The notes under the pieces: model-generated
What the model was told of the DNA's origin: nothing
Database searches by the model: none
The model's input: only the letters and a program-made list of their open reading frames with translations
Shown: positions 1-13,357 of the stretch, piece by piece
How the letters are laid out: every line of letters begins with the position of its first letter
Numbering within the stretch: position 1 is the stretch's first letter
Program-made: the position numbers and the translations under genes
Origin: Thiobacillus sp. SCUT-2
Lineage (GTDB): Bacteria; Pseudomonadota; Gammaproteobacteria; Burkholderiales; Thiobacillaceae
NCBI RefSeq assembly: GCF_035621355.1
Contig: NZ_CP141769.1
Coordinates: 1-64,000, forward strand
Direction: 5' to 3'
DNA length: 64,000 bases

Positions 1-24
1 CGGGCAGGCACGCGTCTCCCGGCC

Positions 25-33
25 TGTGGATAA
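25..33 (-). promoter_or_regulatory. DnaA box upstream of dnaA
   Basis: The plus strand reads TGTGGATAA, so the minus strand carries the perfect DnaA box TTATCCACA. It lies 38 bases before the dnaA start, where a box commonly allows DnaA to repress its own gene. Two further boxes sit downstream of dnaA. Confidence 0.75.
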
Positions 34-70
34 CCTCGGCGAAGGGGAGTAAGATGCACGTCCGAATCCC

Positions 71-1444
71 ATGCAGCATTCCGCCCCTCGCCCCTCGACT
101 ATGGATTCCTTCTGGGACCTTTGCCAAGAGCGCTTTCGCGCCAATCTGACCCAGCAGCAGTTCAGCACCTGGATCAAGCCGCTGGTCTTCGAGCACGCGG
201 GGGACGAGGTACGCATCCTGGCGCCCAATCACTTCGTGATGGACTGGGTGCGCGAAAAATTCGCCGAGCATATCGAAACGTGGGCGCAGGAATTCTATTC
301 CCAGCCGGTTTCGATCGCGTACGCCCTCGGCAAGAAGAACCCGGCCCCGCGCACGCCGGCGTCGACCAATGCGGCCGCCGCGGCAGCGCCCGCTCCCGCC
401 GCCACGGCGGCGCCGGCGCAGATGGGCATGCGGATCAACCCCGGCTTCACCTTCGACAACTTCGTTTCCGGCCGGGCCAACCAGCTCGCCCGCGCTGCCG
501 CGCTTCAGATCGCCGACAACCCGGGCGTCGCGTACAACCCGCTCTTCGTGTATGGCGGCGTCGGGCTGGGCAAGACCCATCTGCTGCAGGCCATCGGCAA
601 TACCGTGCGCCAATCCAACCCCGATGCGCGCATCAGCTACATCCACGCCAACGACTATGTCGACGACGTGGTCAAGGCCTATCTGAACAAGCAGTTCGAC
701 GACCTCAAGCGCCGCTACATGTCGCTTGACCTGCTGCTGATCGACGACATCCAGTTCCTCGCCAAGAAGGACCGCACCCAGGAAGAGTTCTTCTACGTCT
801 TCAACTCGCTGATCGAGAACAAGAAGCAGATCGTCATCACCTGCGACACGTTTCCCAAGGAGATCAGCGGCCTGGACGACCGTCTGAAGTCGCGCTTCGC
901 CTGGGGCCTCACCGTCGCGGTCGAACCGCCGGAACTCGAGATGCGGGTCGCCATCCTGCTCGCCAAGGCACAGGCAGAGAACGTCCGGCTCGACGAAGCC
1001 GTCGCCTTCTTCATTGCCAAGCAGGTGCGCTCCAACGTGCGCGAACTGGAAGGCGCATTGAAGCGCGTGATCGCGTTCTCGCGCTTCCACGAGAAGCCGA
1101 TCACGATGGAACTGGTGAAGGAAGCCTTGCGCGACCTCATCGCCTCGACCTCACGCATCGTCTCGATCGAGAACATCCAGAAGACCGTCGCCGACTTCTA
1201 CAAGATCAAGGTCGCCGACATGTTCTCGAAGAAGCGCACCCGCAATCTGGCGCGGCCCCGGCAGATCGCGATGGCGCTGGCGAAGGAACTTACCAACCAG
1301 AGCCTGCCCGAGATCGGCGAATCCTTCGGCGGCCGCGACCATACGACCGTCATCCATGCCTGCCGCAAGGTGGCCGAGCTGCGCGAGACCGAAGCCGACA
1401 TCGGGCGCGACTATCTGGTGTTACTACAAAGCCTGACAGGCTGA
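71..1444 (+). CDS. dnaA: Chromosomal replication initiator protein DnaA
   Basis: DnaA binds TTATCCACA boxes at the origin, melts the AT-rich element and helps load the helicase. The 457-residue product has the expected order: an N-terminal interaction domain (to about residue 85), a low-complexity Ala/Pro linker (about 91-117), and an AAA+ core with Walker [10 protein letters not shown] (162-170) and Walker B LLLIDD (221-226). The C-terminal helix-turn-helix carries the DnaA signature [11 protein letters not shown] purine-rich GGGGAG at 44-49 is rather far from the ATG at 71. An in-frame ATG at 101 (MDSFWDLC) matches the usual family N terminus and is a realistic alternative start. dnaN and gyrB follow in the standard order. 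Confidence 0.98.
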   Translation: MQHSAPRPSTMDSFWDLCQERFRANLTQQQFSTWIKPLVFEHAGDEVRILAPNHFVMDWVREKFAEHIETWAQEFYSQPVSIAYALGKKNPAPRTPASTNAAAAAAPAPAATAAPAQMGMRINPGFTFDNFVSGRANQLARAAALQIADNPGVAYNPLFVYGGVGLGKTHLLQAIGNTVRQSNPDARISYIHANDYVDDVVKAYLNKQFDDLKRRYMSLDLLLIDDIQFLAKKDRTQEEFFYVFNSLIENKKQIVITCDTFPKEISGLDDRLKSRFAWGLTVAVEPPELEMRVAILLAKAQAENVRLDEAVAFFIAKQVRSNVRELEGALKRVIAFSRFHEKPITMELVKEALRDLIASTSRIVSIENIQKTVADFYKIKVADMFSKKRTRNLARPRQIAMALAKELTNQSLPEIGESFGGRDHTTVIHACRKVAELRETEADIGRDYLVLLQSLTG

Positions 1445-1623
1445 GGGCGAATTGTGGATAAAAGAGACCTGGCGCCAATCCGCGAAAAAGCATCCCCAGC
1501 TCTCCCCGCTTTCCCCGCGTTTATCCACAGCTGAATACGGCCACCAAGATCTTGTAACAAAAGGATAAAAAAGCTTTTCCCCAGATTGATGTCGCCTTTA
1601 TTATGATTCCCAGGAATATATAA
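1445..1623. other. Candidate replication origin (dnaA-dnaN spacer)
   Basis: This spacer contains two perfect DnaA boxes, TGTGGATAA at 1453-1461 (minus orientation) and TTATCCACA at 1521-1529 (plus orientation). They are followed from about 1540 to 1623 by an AT-rich stretch with runs of A and T, very different from the GC-rich surroundings and suited to act as an unwinding element. Position beside dnaA is typical for oriC. Only two perfect boxes are present in the spacer, so part of the origin may lie left of the window. Confidence 0.65.
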
Positions 1624-5249
<3,626 letters not shown>

Positions 5250-5312
5250 CGATCAAGGTTCTCAGAATTGTCGAGAAAATTCTCAATGCTTGAGAAAGCC
5301 TGAACCCGAAAA

Positions 5313-5341
5313 GGCCAACCAATCCGGTTGGCCTTTTTTTT
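5313..5341 (+). terminator. Intrinsic terminator after gyrB
   Basis: GGCCAACC (5313-5320), loop AATCC, GGTTGGCC (5326-5333), then eight T (5334-5341). Just upstream the sequence contains TTCTC and GAGAA elements in inverted alternation (5259-5263, 5273-5277, 5280-5284, 5292-5296). The same stem recurs at 9221-9240. Confidence 0.9.
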
Positions 5342-5354
5342 GTCGACGAATCTC

Positions 5355-5555
5355 CTACGGATTCTTCGGCAGCAGGCTGCTTTCCGCCACGAGCAGATAA
5401 ACAGGATGGTTGTGGTGACCGTCCAATCCTCGGCTTGAGCGGCGATTAATCGCGTGAGCGAGCTCGGTCCGCAAGGGATGGCAAGCAGCCGTTGGCGAGT
5501 CGTCTTCAATCAGAAAAAAAACATGGTGCCTTTTCGGGTCTACGGTATTCCTCAA
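5355..5555 (-). CDS. Possible small hypothetical protein (TTG start)
   Basis: A 66-codon frame starts with TTG overlapping the stop of the upstream membrane-protein gene (TTGA arrangement) and ends VAESSLLPKNP. The overlap would fit translational coupling and the protein has a believable composition, but there is no clear ribosome binding site and I recognise no family. It may be a real coupled gene, a relic or chance. It fills most of the spacer between the gyrB terminator and the next gene. Confidence 0.25.
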   Translation of the reverse strand: MRNTVDPKRHHVFFLIEDDSPTAACHPLRTELAHAINRRSSRGLDGHHNHPVYLLVAESSLLPKNP

Positions 5556-6310
5556 TGATTCAGCTTTGCTGGTCGGTGTTGGAATGCGGCAAGGAATACG
5601 GCAATTGCCGATAGCAGCACGGCCGAGGCCGTATAGCGGCTCAGGTCCAACCCACCGGTATTTATAGGCTTGTCCAGGAAATCGCCCACCACGGCACCCA
5701 ACGGCCGCGTCAGGATGAAGGCCGCCCAGAACAGCACGGTGTGGGACAACTTCGTCCTATAGTAAGCGGCCGCGATCAGGATGAGTAGGACGCTAAAAAG
5801 GATAGCGCCACCTTCGTATCCAAGCCCGGCGGTGTCCGCCGTCCAGTCACCCAACGCGGTTCCCAACGTCTGCGAGAACATGATCGTCACCCAGTAGAAC
5901 AGCTCGGATTTCGACGACCCCACGGTATTGATCGAAACGGAACCCAGGGTACGGTACCAGATGGCGAGCGACAGAATAAGCAGGCCAAACAGTAAAGCTG
6001 AGCCTCCCGCATAGCCGATCCCCAGCGAGCGATCGGCAAAGTCGGCCAAGGTCGTGCCGACCGTTGTCGTTGCAATGATGGTTGTCCAATAGATCACGGG
6101 GTGAAATCGCTTGGCGCGGATCTGGACGATCACGGCAGCAAGGAAGATAGCGGCGAATATGCCAGTGCTCAACAAGTAGCCCAGGTTCATCGACATGGAC
6201 AGCGCATCGCCGCCCGTCTCGCCGAGCGTGGTGGCGAATATCTTGATGATCCAGAAGACGAGTGTGACTTCCGGTACCTTGCTCAGGGCTTCGTCGGTTC
6301 TTTGGTTCAT
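5552..6310 (-). CDS. COG4705/DUF347-type multi-pass membrane protein
   Basis: A 252-residue, very hydrophobic protein with about eight predicted membrane segments. It consists of repeated units with an internal pattern of the type TLGTALGD or TVGTTLADF followed by GLGYEGG or GIGYAGG, which is the hallmark of the DUF347 repeat (COG4705). I see four such units (around residues 27-50, 80-103, 145-167, 197-215). The family's function is not established as far as I know; a transport role is a guess. It begins the accessory stretch between gyrB and hupB and is transcribed toward the gyrB terminator. Confidence 0.75.
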   Translation of the reverse strand: MNQRTDEALSKVPEVTLVFWIIKIFATTLGETGGDALSMSMNLGYLLSTGIFAAIFLAAVIVQIRAKRFHPVIYWTTIIATTTVGTTLADFADRSLGIGYAGGSALLFGLLILSLAIWYRTLGSVSINTVGSSKSELFYWVTIMFSQTLGTALGDWTADTAGLGYEGGAILFSVLLILIAAAYYRTKLSHTVLFWAAFILTRPLGAVVGDFLDKPINTGGLDLSRYTASAVLLSAIAVFLAAFQHRPAKLNH

Positions 6311-6899
6311 TATCGGGTGATCCTGTGTTCAGTGGAGCCCTTATGGATCAAGGTGAGATACGGGCGTCCGCTTGTTTGTTCCCAACGTCAATCATGCGCG
6401 GATGCTGACCTTGGGGGCTTCCGATCACTGAACATCAGCTCCTCGCCGCCGAACGCTCACTCCCGACCCTATGCAGCCATCTGAGTCGATCCGCCGGAGC
6501 TTCCGCAATTCGGCCTTAGCTGCCGGTCGTGGGTCGAGCGGAGGGGTTCCGCTCTGAGCTGATGACCAGATATTCACCTGCTTCGACGTTAACGTACGCA
6601 GTTTGCCGTCGGGAACATGGACTCCCGAGCCGTTGTTCCCGCCAAACCCTAGCCGGTAACGAGGCAGGGGCAGTGCAGAAGGATCGGACTCGCCGTCGTT
6701 ACCGATCAGTTCTCCTGTTTGTCGAAGGGGTTCACCACACTGCGGGTGGATCCGCCTTTTCATGCTGTAATAGACGGACTAGGGAAACCAAACACATTGA
6801 TAATCAACCAGATAAGGTTACTCTGATGGTGTCCGTATTATTAAAGAAAGAATGTCCGGACCCGTGGGTCCGTCTAATAACTGTTGGGGTTTTATGTAG
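6311..6899. other. Gene-poor, decayed-looking stretch
   Basis: I find no convincing gene in this 589-base stretch. The frames at 6425-6763 (minus) and 6529-6924 (plus) have no recognisable domain and no good initiation signals. Base composition changes from GC-rich on the left to AT-rich from about 6780. The right half contains the inverted repeat described separately and a weak promoter-like TTGATA (6797-6802) to TACTCT (6819-6824), 16 bases apart, which could serve the next gene. Confidence 0.5.
6768..6879. repeat. Imperfect inverted repeat bounding about 110 bp
   Basis: TAATAGACGGAC at 6768-6779 is matched by GTCCGTCTAATA at 6868-6879, whose reverse complement differs at one position. The right arm overlaps a second perfect palindrome, CGGACCC-GT-GGGTCCG (6857-6872). 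A partial copy of the right arm, GTCCGTATTATTA, lies at 6831-6843. Short terminal inverted repeats around an AT-rich core suggest a miniature transposable element or the remnant ends of a larger one, but I recognise no named family. Confidence 0.4.
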
Positions 6900-7382
6900 A
6901 TGGATTCAATCGCAAATTACCTGAAAGATCCTGGTTGGTGGTTCTCCGCCTTCTTTGTTGCGATTATCGCCAGTGTCATTGCCGGCTTTCTTAAAGACCG
7001 CATAGAGCGTCATCTTCCTAATCTTTCTACGCGCTTCTCTGCGTGGCGTTCAGTCAGAGCAATGGAAAGAGCTGCGTTAATCAAGGCGCTATCTGATAAC
7101 CCATCTCTCCTCACCACCGCTTATATCCGCGCGGTCATGGGAGTAGTCCTTTACGTTTTGACGCTACTGCTTTTTTTAATGGCATCTCTATTTGATGAAC
7201 TTCGCCCTCACACCAGCGCAGTGCTAGGGGCGGACGAAAAGTTTATCGTTTCAAATATCCTAATTCCGTTTGTTGGTGGCCTTGCGGTTATCCAAGGCTA
7301 CCGTGCCTCGGCGCGTATTTCAGTCGTAGATAAGGCTTGGGGTGAGTTTAAAATGAAACATGATATTCCCAGCATGCCATAA
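6900..7382 (+). CDS. Small three-helix membrane protein, unknown function
   Basis: A 160-residue protein with three likely membrane segments at about residues 13-33, 77-98 and 118-137. The first loop, about 40 residues, is basic. I recognise no family. GGGG about 10 bases before the ATG is the only ribosome-binding candidate. Codon use is clearly AT-richer than in the core genes on either side, so it was probably acquired. The TAA stop lies inside the left arm of the attC-like site that separates it from the next gene. A membrane protein next to a soluble coiled-coil protein is a common arrangement in stress or defence pairs, but that link is only inference here. Confidence 0.7.
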   Translation: MDSIANYLKDPGWWFSAFFVAIIASVIAGFLKDRIERHLPNLSTRFSAWRSVRAMERAALIKALSDNPSLLTTAYIRAVMGVVLYVLTLLLFLMASLFDELRPHTSAVLGADEKFIVSNILIPFVGGLAVIQGYRASARISVVDKAWGEFKMKHDIPSMP

Positions 7383-7447
7383 CCCCACGTTCCAGGGGAT
7401 TGCGCAAAAGCTTCGCTTTTGCTCCATCCCTGAACTTCTACGTTATG
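7378..7447 (+). repeat. attC-like recombination site
   Basis: This 70-base segment folds like an integron attC site. Outer arms CATAAC (7378-7383) and GTTATG (7442-7447) pair and are followed by unpaired spacers. Inner arms GTTC-c-AGGG-g-AT (7389-7400) and ATCCCTGAAC (7426-7435) pair with two extrahelical bases on one side only. The tip is a perfect hairpin GCAAAAGC-TTC-GCTTTTGC (7404-7422). The outer arms deviate from the usual RYYYAAC/GTTRRRY consensus, but the deviation is compensated on both sides. The site lies exactly between two acquired-looking genes, as expected in a cassette array. No integron integrase is in the window. Confidence 0.5.
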
Positions 7448-7471
7448 CCCGCTTAAACCTAAGGTAGAGAT

Positions 7472-8827
7472 ATGCAGACCCTCGCAGCATACAGATTAGA
7501 AACGAAAGCTCTTTCAGATGATGAGCTTCAGATGTGGTGGTCTGATATATCTGGTGTGATAAATAAGTGGCTCAAGAAAAAGGGCGTTGCAGACACTTCT
7601 AGTGAGCTTGGCGCATTCGCATCAGAAACAAGTGGAGCAAAGGGCACGTTTACAACCAATTCAGTTTCGAGCACATCTGGAGAATTAACTGAAATTGTTC
7701 TTACTGAGCCGACAAAAGATGGCCATACGTTTACAACAAGTCTGGCAATAACCAATTCTGAGAAAGTAATTTCAGTTTATCTAACGCTGTCGGCTTCAAT
7801 TACTGGAAATACGGTTGCACCAACAACGCTTTATCCACGCTGCCCAACTTTGATCCGGGAAATGCTTACCCTGCGAAGTGATTGGATGTTCGGAGGCAGC
7901 GAGGTACCAGATGCACGCCCAATTTCTGTCACAGGCGAAGAGGCAGCATCGGTACTTGCTGGTTATTTGATGAACGAGAGGCGCACTTTGCCCGTCACCG
8001 TCGTATCAGATATAGATGGGGAGCCGATTTGGAATGATTTGCCAGAAAAATTGGCTATTGATTTGGCCGGCCTTTCTTCTGTGGTCAGAATTGACGGCGA
8101 AGCATCCTGGGCTTTGACGGACCTTATCGGCAAGTCTAATTCATGTTATTTGGGTGCAGTGCGCATTTATTGGCCCCTGAGAAAGGTTGTAGAAGATACA
8201 AGTGAGTTACGCAGTAAAGTGTGGACGGCCGAACGTCTCCTTTCGAGCGATACAGATGGGAAGGGATTGTCTAGGTTTACAACATCCCTTCGGCGGGACG
8301 TCATGAATATCGCTGCCCTCGTTGTGGACGCGCCACCCAGTGTGAGAAAAATAAAGACCGAGGTTTCGCGAGCACGACTTTCCGAACTCCAAGCCAAGGC
8401 TGACGCAAATAGTGAGGAATTGGAGTTGGCGCGGTTATTTATTGAAGAAAATGAAACGCTTAAGGACGAACTCGAAAAAGCCAAAATAGAAATTTCCAAG
8501 CAAGCAGCAAGAGCTGAAGCGGCAGAATATGCACTCGACGTACTAAAGTCAGATGATTCTGACAAAAGCATAGACGATCAAGTCCAAGCTCAAGCTGATA
8601 AGAGACCTAAAACTGGCGAAATTCGTTACTACAAAAAAACGCACAGCAAGCCAACATATGATGTGCTGGTAAAGATTTCTGATTGTGGCCATAACTCTTG
8701 GCAGGCGGCGAACAAGGCAGACAAGGCAAAGAAGGGCATAGAGAAGCTAGAGGGCAGTTCGGATTGGAAGAGCGTTTCTCACTGTGGCTCCTGCCAAGGT
8801 GGTGGGGTGTGGAAGGTTGTTTGGTGA
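7472..8827 (+). CDS. Unrecognised 451-residue protein with coiled coil and Cys/His C terminus
   Basis: I do not recognise this protein. About 285 N-terminal residues form a globular part that includes LPVTVVSD, LAGLSSVVRIDGEASW and CYLGAVRIYWP. A Glu/Lys/Ala-rich region at about 290-370 looks like a long coiled coil. The last 75 residues contain CGH and HCGSC motifs that could bind zinc, ending GGGVWKVVW. There is no signal peptide or membrane helix. AAGGTAG lies 6 bases before the ATG. The gene is strikingly AT-rich (many AAA, ATT and TTT codons) in a GC-rich genome, pointing to transfer. It follows the attC-like site, so it may be a gene cassette. Confidence 0.75.
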   Translation: MQTLAAYRLETKALSDDELQMWWSDISGVINKWLKKKGVADTSSELGAFASETSGAKGTFTTNSVSSTSGELTEIVLTEPTKDGHTFTTSLAITNSEKVISVYLTLSASITGNTVAPTTLYPRCPTLIREMLTLRSDWMFGGSEVPDARPISVTGEEAASVLAGYLMNERRTLPVTVVSDIDGEPIWNDLPEKLAIDLAGLSSVVRIDGEASWALTDLIGKSNSCYLGAVRIYWPLRKVVEDTSELRSKVWTAERLLSSDTDGKGLSRFTTSLRRDVMNIAALVVDAPPSVRKIKTEVSRARLSELQAKADANSEELELARLFIEENETLKDELEKAKIEISKQAARAEAAEYALDVLKSDDSDKSIDDQVQAQADKRPKTGEIRYYKKTHSKPTYDVLVKISDCGHNSWQAANKADKAKKGIEKLEGSSDWKSVSHCGSCQGGGVWKVVW

Positions 8828-9213
8828 GATGGTCCAAGGCATAGCCCTGCATTTAACACGGACGCCTAACAGACGCCTTCGCCGGCAATTGGGCGCCGGT
8901 TAATTCCACGATGAACAGCGCTTTGTCCGCTTAGGGCAGAGCACCTGCCGTATACAGCGGTCGTCCTGTCAGTCCGCTCAGGCCGATAACCGGAAGATTG
9001 TGGTAACAACAGGTGCGACCGTCTGCCCTTGCCCGGAAGGCAGCCATTGGCGCGGTTGTTTCAGATCGTTGAGAAATGCGCAGGAATTTCTCGGGTAACG
9101 TGGGAACGGATTAAGGCCGTATTCTCGGATTGGATGAGAAAGCCTTCGAATTTCTGGAAGGCAATTCTCACGAATTCCGGGAACCTGCAGACGGTGCTCG
9201 GCGACAAGTGGAC
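8828..9213. other. Non-coding right end of the accessory island
   Basis: I see no supportable gene between the AT-rich gene and the hupB terminator. The left part has the second attC-like sequence. From about 9071 to 9169 there are repeated GAGAA/TTCTC elements in inverted order (9071-9075, 9088-9092, 9122-9126, 9136-9140, 9165-9169), resembling those just downstream of gyrB. Confidence 0.5.
8864..8905 (+). repeat. Possible degenerate attC site
   Basis: GCCTAAC (8864-8870) is a perfect match to the attC left core RYYYAAC. GTTAATT (8899-8905) is a poor right core, and between them lie GACGCC and GGCGCC, which can pair. At 42 bases it is shorter than a normal attC, so it may be a truncated site at the end of an array, or chance. 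Confidence 0.25.
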
Positions 9214-9248
9214 AAAAAAAGGCCAACCAAGCGGTTGGCCTTTGTTTT
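9214..9248 (-). terminator. Terminator after hupB (bidirectional in form)
   Basis: GGCCAACC-AAGC-GGTTGGCC (9221-9240) is preceded by seven A (T on the minus strand) and followed by TTTGTTTT. It can terminate hupB on the minus strand and also read-through from the island. The stem arms are identical to those of the gyrB terminator. Confidence 0.85.
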
Positions 9249-9328
9249 GTGCAACCCGGCCGGACACGTACATGCACGCTCGGCAACCCGGCGCGACATT
9301 CTTCGGTCGCGCCGGCGAAGGGGTCACC

Positions 9329-9625
9329 TCACTTTTTCTTGGCGGCTTTCTTGCCTGCGACGGCGGCCTTGAAGCCGGCGCCAGCGGTGAAGCGCGGCAC
9401 GGTCGTGGCAGCGATTTTGATTTCCTTGCCGGTCTGCGGGTTGCGTCCGGTGCGCGCGGCGCGCTTGGCGGACTTGAAGGTGCCGAAACCGACCAGGGTG
9501 ACGGAGTCACCTTTGGACACGGCTTTGACGACTGCGTCGAGGATGGCGTCCAGCGCGCGGCCGGCGGCGGCTTTGCTGATGTCTGCTTCGGCGGCAGCGA
9601 CGTCGATCAATTCGGATTTGTTCAT
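9329..9625 (-). CDS. hupB: Nucleoid protein HU (beta type)
   Basis: HU is a small dimeric DNA-bending protein of the nucleoid. The 98-residue product starts [17 protein letters not shown] and carries the family signature [21 protein letters not shown] (47-67) that forms the DNA-gripping arm, with the conserved Pro at residue 63. The C terminus is extended by a short Lys/Ala tail (GKKAAKKK), a feature of some proteobacterial HU proteins. GAGGGA lies 6 bases before the ATG. The leader contains a perfect hairpin CAGGCCC-GCT-GGGCCTG at 9696-9712. The 265-base spacer up to the next gene holds nothing else I can support. Confidence 0.95.
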   Translation of the reverse strand: MNKSELIDVAAAEADISKAAAGRALDAILDAVVKAVSKGDSVTLVGFGTFKSAKRAARTGRNPQTGKEIKIAATTVPRFTAGAGFKAAVAGKKAAKKK

Positions 9626-9890
9626 GAGTGTCCCTCTAGTTGATTGAGAAAAGCGAGGCTGGTGGTGGAGCCAGCATTCGTATCCTAGCCGCAAACAGGC
9701 CCGCTGGGCCTGATGTGCAGCCCTGATTATCGACTTTTTTCGGATCAATCTTGAAAAACGTGGCGCTTTCAATACGGAGCGCCGCGGCATCCGCCGCGCG
9801 CGCGCCGGAACCTGCGTGATTTTCCAGGCCCGGTGGGCGGCGGCGCAATCGCAAACCGCTTCGGAGAGGGGGACGGTCGAGCAGCCGCAC

Positions 9891-10300
9891 TCAGTGCGAT
9901 GCGGCGGCAGGATCTCCTGCGGCCTGGCCCATCCACCCCTGCAGGATGTCGCGCAACTCCGCTTCCTGCACGGGCATCGCCAGCGCGGCGTCGATGCGCA
10001 GGCGGGCGCGAACCTTGTCGAGCGCGGGCTGGTGGGCGGGCTCGTAGAACACCAGGATGCGGGTATGGGGAGAGGCTTGCACAGCGGCGAGAAGCGACTC
10101 CAGATTGGAGAGACGGTCGCGGAAGTCGGTCTGGTGATAGAAGTCCGCGACGATGACCGCAGGAGGCGTCTTGCGGACGAGGCTGATCGCCTTGCGCTCG
10201 GACCATTCGGCGGCGACCGCATAGCCGAGCGCCTGGTAGAGCTTCTTGAAATTGGCCGTGCCGATGCAGGCGTTGACCATGAGCAGGCTGGGCGGCGTGC

Positions 10301-10304
<4 letters not shown>
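9891..10304 (-). CDS. Degenerate response-regulator receiver protein
   Basis: A 137-residue single-domain protein with the alternating alpha/beta pattern of a CheY-type receiver. VIVADFYHQ near residue 54 aligns with the phospho-acceptor strand. The usual acidic pair at the first strand is absent (LLMVNACIG), and the conserved Lys-Pro near the C terminus reads MPV instead. It may therefore work without normal phosphorylation, or be a diverged scaffold. Its ATG overlaps the topA stop (ATGA), implying translational coupling with topA. I know no specific function for it. Confidence 0.6.
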
Positions 10305-12880
<2,576 letters not shown>

Positions 12881-12906
12881 GACTGATTAATGTGGGCGGG
12901 CAGGGA

Positions 12907-13353
12907 TCAATGTAGACGGCCCGGCTCGTGGTTCAACAGCATGTCTTCCAGATGGGTGAAGTGTTCGATCACGCCGCGGCGCCACAGCACGATCAGCGTC
13001 ATCCAGCGCACGTGGTCGGGCTCGATGTCCTCGCCGGCCAGCGTCATCAGGCCGGAAATGACCCACTCGCGCGATTCGGGGTCAAGCACCTTGGCGCCGA
13101 CCAGGTAAGCGAGCTCGCTGCGGCACGCGTCGTTCAGGCGCTCCAGCTCCTCGGGCGCGTAGTGGCGGTCGTAGGCCAGCGCGAGGCGCGCGTGCGTGGC
13201 GCTGTCCGCGAGGTTGGCGTGCCAGTCGAGCGCGGCCTGGATGTCGGCCTCTTCGAAGCCGGCGGCGAACAGACGTCTCTCGAGCGCGTCGCGGTCGGGC
13301 GCCAGCTCGGCCATGCGGAAGCTTTCGTACAGATAAACCAGAATGTCGAGCAT
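12907..13353 (-). CDS. smg: Smg family protein
   Basis: A 148-residue conserved proteobacterial protein (Smg, DUF494) whose function is unknown. It is usually found, as here, between dprA and topA. The start MLDILVYLYESFRMAEL is typical for the family. The frame is open further upstream but would overlap dprA, so the ATG at 13353 is preferred; it starts 5 bases after the dprA stop. Confidence 0.9.
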   Translation of the reverse strand: MLDILVYLYESFRMAELAPDRDALERRLFAAGFEEADIQAALDWHANLADSATHARLALAYDRHYAPEELERLNDACRSELAYLVGAKVLDPESREWVISGLMTLAGEDIEPDHVRWMTLIVLWRRGVIEHFTHLEDMLLNHEPGRLH

Positions 13354-13357
13354 GATT

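Noticed and set aside
6425..6763. A 112-codon minus-strand frame in the gene-poor stretch
   Set aside because: No family, no ribosome binding site, unusual composition; more likely decayed DNA. I also looked for remnants of an integron integrase here and saw none.
7403..7422. Simple intrinsic terminator between the two foreign genes
   Set aside because: The hairpin has no T-tract and is nested within longer paired arms, which fits an attC-like fold better.
8978..9286. A 102-codon minus-strand frame running over the hupB terminator
   Set aside because: It crosses a strong terminator and repeat elements and shows no domain.
9626..9890. A second small gene between hupB and the receiver gene
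   Set aside because: No frame with a good start or recognisable domain; only a hairpin at 9696-9712 is evident.
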